16,051 nucleotides of DNA. It comes from Christensenella sp. UBA6345. GTDB lineage: Bacteria; Bacillota; Clostridia; Christensenellales; UBA1242. A program made the translations under genes and the position numbers. How positions within the stretch are numbered: position 1 is the stretch's first letter; each line of letters starts with the position of its first letter. Positions 13,633 to 16,051 of this stretch are shown here, one piece after another. Where the stretch lies: contig DJSB01000039.1 in assembly GCA_002437945.1 (NCBI GenBank), forward strand, positions 5,192-21,242. The letters run 5' to 3'. Under the pieces are notes generated by a model. The model was not told the origin of the DNA. It did no database searches and saw only the letters and a program-made list of their open reading frames with translations.

Positions 13633-13682
13633 TAGATATTATTGTATTAATTGATATTTTATTTTAGTTATGATATTATATC
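13633..13682 (+). promoter_or_regulatory. marR-cysS promoter with GATATT repeats and palindrome
   Basis: TTGATA (13651-13656), 17 bases and TATTAT (13674-13679) form a near-consensus promoter. GATATT occurs at 13635, 13653 and 13672, spaced 18 and 19 bases, so the copies fall upstream of, at and overlapping the two promoter elements. The last is part of a palindrome GATAT-T-ATATC (13672-13682) covering the -10, a sensible place for MarR autorepression. Repressor binding is inference. The remaining bases between the two divergent genes are AT-rich and otherwise featureless. Confidence 0.6.
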
Positions 13683-13725
13683 TAATGTAAATAATTAAAT
13701 TATATGAAGAAAAGGAGTGAAGTAG

Positions 13726-14160
13726 GTGGCAGATTCTACTAGAATACAAGAACAGATAATTCAGTTACGTATATTATTGCAAAATGTATGTGACGGATTC
13801 GATAACGAAAACTTTAATAAAAAGACTACACTAACTATGCGTACAAAAGTTTTGTATGTTATTAGCCGTAACGAGAATTGTACACCTAGTACATTAATTA
13901 ATACTTTAGGTATAGCAAAAAGCAACCTGGCTTTGCTCTGTAAAGGCTTATGTGATGATGGCGTTATTGAAACCACTAAAAGTGACGGGGACAGGCGCAA
14001 TGTGTATTATAACCTTACCAGTAAGGGAGAACGTGAATTAGTCGAGTTTTATTTTACTATGGCTAGTGATTTAAAACTTACTGCTAGGGAACAAAAAAGT
14101 ATGGAAAAGAAATTTGATGATATAATTAATTTTCTTAATAAAAAAGTTAATAAACAATAA
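13726..14160 (+). CDS. MarR-family winged-helix transcriptional regulator
   Basis: The 144-residue length and order fit MarR: an N-terminal dimerisation helix (5-25), helix-turn-helix with TPSTLINTLGIAKSNLALLCKGL (53-75), the wing with the DGDRR signature (87-91) followed by NVYYNLTSKG (92-101), and a C-terminal helix pair (104-140). MarR dimers usually repress their own operon and are released by small phenolic or oxidising ligands. The start is GTG at 13726, chosen because AAGGAG (13712-13717) lies eight bases upstream; the ATG at 13704 is out of frame. Cys22, Cys52, Cys72 and Cys76 make redox sensing conceivable, but there is no direct evidence. cysS follows after 21 bp, so both are probably cotranscribed. 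The regulon beyond that is unknown. Confidence 0.88.
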   Translation: MADSTRIQEQIIQLRILLQNVCDGFDNENFNKKTTLTMRTKVLYVISRNENCTPSTLINTLGIAKSNLALLCKGLCDDGVIETTKSDGDRRNVYYNLTSKGERELVEFYFTMASDLKLTAREQKSMEKKFDDIINFLNKKVNKQ

Positions 14161-14181
14161 ATTACTATAAAGGACGATACT

Positions 14182-15603
14182 ATGATAAAAATATATAATA
14201 CATTTACAAGAAGAAAAGAAGAATTTAAACCTATTGTTGAAAATAATTTGGGCATATATGTTTGCGGACCAACTGTATATGGTATGCCACATTTAGGACA
14301 CGCAAAAAGTTATATCAATTTTGATACCATCATTAGATTTTTTAGATTTAGTGGTTATAAAGTTAAATATGTTCAAAATATCACTGATGTAGGTCATCTA
14401 GTTGGTGATAGTGATGACGGTGAAGACAAAATTGCTAGACAGGCAAAAATAGAAAAATTGGACGCATACGAGATAGCGTATAAGTATGAGAATGAATACT
14501 TTAAGGCTATGGATAAACTTAATGTACAAAGACCAAGTATATCTTGCCGTGCTACTGGTTTTGTTTATGATATGATAGAAACTGTAAAAGACATATTAAA
14601 TAAAGGTTATGCTTATGTTACTCCACAAGGTAATGTCTACTTTGATGTAAGAAAGTATCCTAAATATGGTCAATTGTCTAATAGGAAATTGGAAAACAAT
14701 ATGAGTGGCGAACGTATAGAAATCGCTGACGATAAACATAATCCAGAAGATTTTGCATTATGGAAATCAGTAGGAAAAGATGCTTTAATGCAGTGGCCAT
14801 CACCATGGGGTAATGGTTGCCCAGGTTGGCACATTGAATGTACTACTTTAGGTAGAAAATTCTTGGGAGAGAAGTTTGATATTCATGGTGGCGGTATTGA
14901 TAATATATTCCCACATCACGAATGTGAATGTGCTCAAGCCGATGTTGTTAATGGACATTTACCTATGAACTACTTTATGCACAATGGTTTAGTTACTGTT
15001 AATGGTACAAAGATGGGTAAGTCATTAGGTAATTCGGTTACACTTACCGAACTATTTAAAAAATATGGTGCTATGCCTATAAGATATTTTGTAGAGCAAT
15101 TCCAATATAGATCTGCCGTAGATATAAGTGATGAAGGATTAACTCTTGCATGTAAACAATTTAACAAACTAAAAGAAAATGTTAATCTTGTTAGAAATAT
15201 TACTACCGAACAAAAAGAAATTACTGATCCTGAATTAAAGAGTATCTATCAAGCATTTGTTGATGCTATGAGTGAAGATTTTAATACACCACTTGCAATG
15301 GTAGAACTTAACAAGATTAATAAGATAATTCCACAATCTCTTAATGACCATGAAAAACTTATGGAAATTAATAAGTTCATAACAGATTTAGCAGAAAGTG
15401 TATTGGGACTAGACTTTGGCGAAGTTACTAAAGTTGAACCTAAAGAAGAAATAAGTGCAGAAGTAAAAGAACTTGCTTCAAAAAGATGGGAAGCCAAACT
15501 TAACAAAAATTGGGCTGAAGCCGATAAATTACGTGACCAATTAAAAACTATGGGATATGTAATTAACGACAGAAAAGATGGCTACGATATTGAAAAAATA
15601 TAA
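14182..15603 (+). CDS. cysS: Cysteine--tRNA ligase (class I)
   Basis: CysRS activates cysteine with ATP and charges tRNA-Cys. The 473 residues show YVCGPTVY (26-33), the HIGH motif HLGH (37-40), NITDVGHLVGDSDDGEDKI (66-84), GWHIECT (215-221), FPHHECECAQ (243-252) and KMGKS (277-281), which replaces the more usual KMSKS. The zinc ligands are expected to be Cys28, Cys220, His245 and Glu249, all present. The HHECECA stretch has two extra Cys where HHENE is common. The C-terminal helical domain ends with WAEADKLRDQLKTMGY (445-460), typical of bacterial CysRS. AAAGGA at 14169-14174 precedes the ATG. No T-box leader occurs; expression seems tied to the MarR-type gene upstream. The terminator at 15667-15697 closes the unit. 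Confidence 0.98.
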   Translation: MIKIYNTFTRRKEEFKPIVENNLGIYVCGPTVYGMPHLGHAKSYINFDTIIRFFRFSGYKVKYVQNITDVGHLVGDSDDGEDKIARQAKIEKLDAYEIAYKYENEYFKAMDKLNVQRPSISCRATGFVYDMIETVKDILNKGYAYVTPQGNVYFDVRKYPKYGQLSNRKLENNMSGERIEIADDKHNPEDFALWKSVGKDALMQWPSPWGNGCPGWHIECTTLGRKFLGEKFDIHGGGIDNIFPHHECECAQADVVNGHLPMNYFMHNGLVTVNGTKMGKSLGNSVTLTELFKKYGAMPIRYFVEQFQYRSAVDISDEGLTLACKQFNKLKENVNLVRNITTEQKEITDPELKSIYQAFVDAMSEDFNTPLAMVELNKINKIIPQSLNDHEKLMEINKFITDLAESVLGLDFGEVTKVEPKEEISAEVKELASKRWEAKLNKNWAEADKLRDQLKTMGYVINDRKDGYDIEKI

Positions 15604-15666
15604 TAGATTACTATAGTATCAATTGTATTTTTTAATTATTAAATTTGATAGTTAATTAACACAATA

Positions 15667-15697
15667 ATGAAAAGGCAATTAATTTTGCCTTTTTCAT
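15667..15697. terminator. Intrinsic terminator after cysS
   Basis: ATGAAAAGGCAA (15667-15678) pairs with TTGCCTTTTTCAT (15685-15697) with one bulged T, around a TTAATT loop. The T-tract forms part of the 3' arm. It ends only 13 bases before the next start codon (15711). Confidence 0.8.
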
Positions 15698-15710
15698 TTA
15701 AGGAGAAAGT

Positions 15711-16051
15711 ATGCAACAACATCATTATTTTCTTAATACCACTCACGAAGAAAGTGATTATTTTACTTTTACCGATTACTTTTTATCTCGACCATATACT
15801 TTCAAAAGTTGTAGTGATATATTTTCTAAAGACACTTTTGATTATGGGACAACTCTTCTATTAAAGACTATTATTGATAAGTTTACTCTTAATGGTAGTG
15901 TGTTGGATGTTGGCTGTGGATATGGAATAATTGGTATAATGCTCAAAATATATTATCCAGATTTGAAAGTAACTTGTTTAGATATTAATAAGACGGCAGT
16001 CCAGTTGACTAAAGAAAATGCGATTAGTTTTAAATTAGATATTGAAGCACT
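15711..16051 (+). CDS. RsmC-like class I SAM-dependent methyltransferase (3' truncated by window)
   Basis: The frame opens at ATG 15711 after AAGGAG (15700-15705) and runs 113 codons to the window edge without a stop. It begins MQQHHYF and continues with FSKDTFDYGTTLLL (38-51) and the SAM-binding motif I, SVLDVGCGYGIIGI (63-76), then TCLDIN (88-93) with the acidic residue expected to hold the ribose of SAM. The HYF start and the D.GT.LLL segment before motif I are typical of the MTS family (RsmC/YbxB type), whose studied members methylate guanine in 16S rRNA. The catalytic NPP motif would lie beyond the edge, so the substrate is unconfirmed. Confidence 0.85.
   Translation, partial: MQQHHYFLNTTHEESDYFTFTDYFLSRPYTFKSCSDIFSKDTFDYGTTLLLKTIIDKFTLNGSVLDVGCGYGIIGIMLKIYYPDLKVTCLDINKTAVQLTKENAISFKLDIEA

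Noticed and set aside
14161..14181. T-box or riboswitch before cysS
   Set aside because: The gap to the MarR-type gene is 21 bp, too short for any leader element.
15667..15864. 65-aa frame starting in the cysS terminator
   Set aside because: It overlaps the terminator hairpin and runs out of frame through the methyltransferase gene, which has a clear start and motif I.

Overview
This is a 16 kb stretch of AT-rich bacterial chromosome (about one third G+C by eye). It has strong AAGGAG-type ribosome binding sites, TTGNNN-N17-TAAAAT/TATTAT promoters and A-tract/stem/T-tract intrinsic terminators. The housekeeping enzymes (TsaD, LeuRS, pyruvate kinase, CysRS), two rubrerythrins and an isolated E2-like acyltransferase fit an anaerobic low-GC Bacillota, probably a clostridial gut-type organism. 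That placement is inference. TGG encodes Trp and TGA is used as a stop, so the genetic code looks standard. I see no tRNA, rRNA, CRISPR array, insertion sequence, phage gene or origin.

Layout. 1-1709 (+): the tail of an unknown gene, tsaD (tRNA t6A synthesis) and a NUDIX hydrolase, tightly spaced as one operon. A two-way terminator at 1741-1806 separates it from a leftward block (1821-4282): a small unknown gene, a YgjV-like membrane protein and two paralogous rubrerythrins. 4412-5140 (+) is a zinc-ribbon membrane protein, closed by a perfect two-way terminator. 5281-9264 (-) holds an unknown 247-aa protein, leuS and an unknown four-helix membrane protein. 9546-11938 (+) holds a stand-alone E2-like acyltransferase with a lysine-rich tail and a large ferritin-like protein, each with its own terminator. 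12057-13466 (-) is pyruvate kinase. 13726-15603 (+) is a MarR-type regulator followed closely by cysS. A truncated RsmC-like methyltransferase runs off the right edge.

Themes. Three of the genes encode ferritin-like di-iron-type proteins (two rubrerythrins and a protein with three regularly spaced E...E/DxxH half-sites), which suggests investment in peroxide or oxygen defence or iron handling. Translation quality is the second theme (t6A, LeuRS, CysRS, rRNA methyltransferase).

No defence island or obviously new multi-gene system is visible. The observations most worth following are the triple half-site ferritin-like protein, a LeuRS whose editing-domain TTRPDT motif reads TTCIET, a rubrerythrin with an insertion of about 35 residues, the E2-like protein lacking the catalytic His, and several palindromes sitting on promoters.
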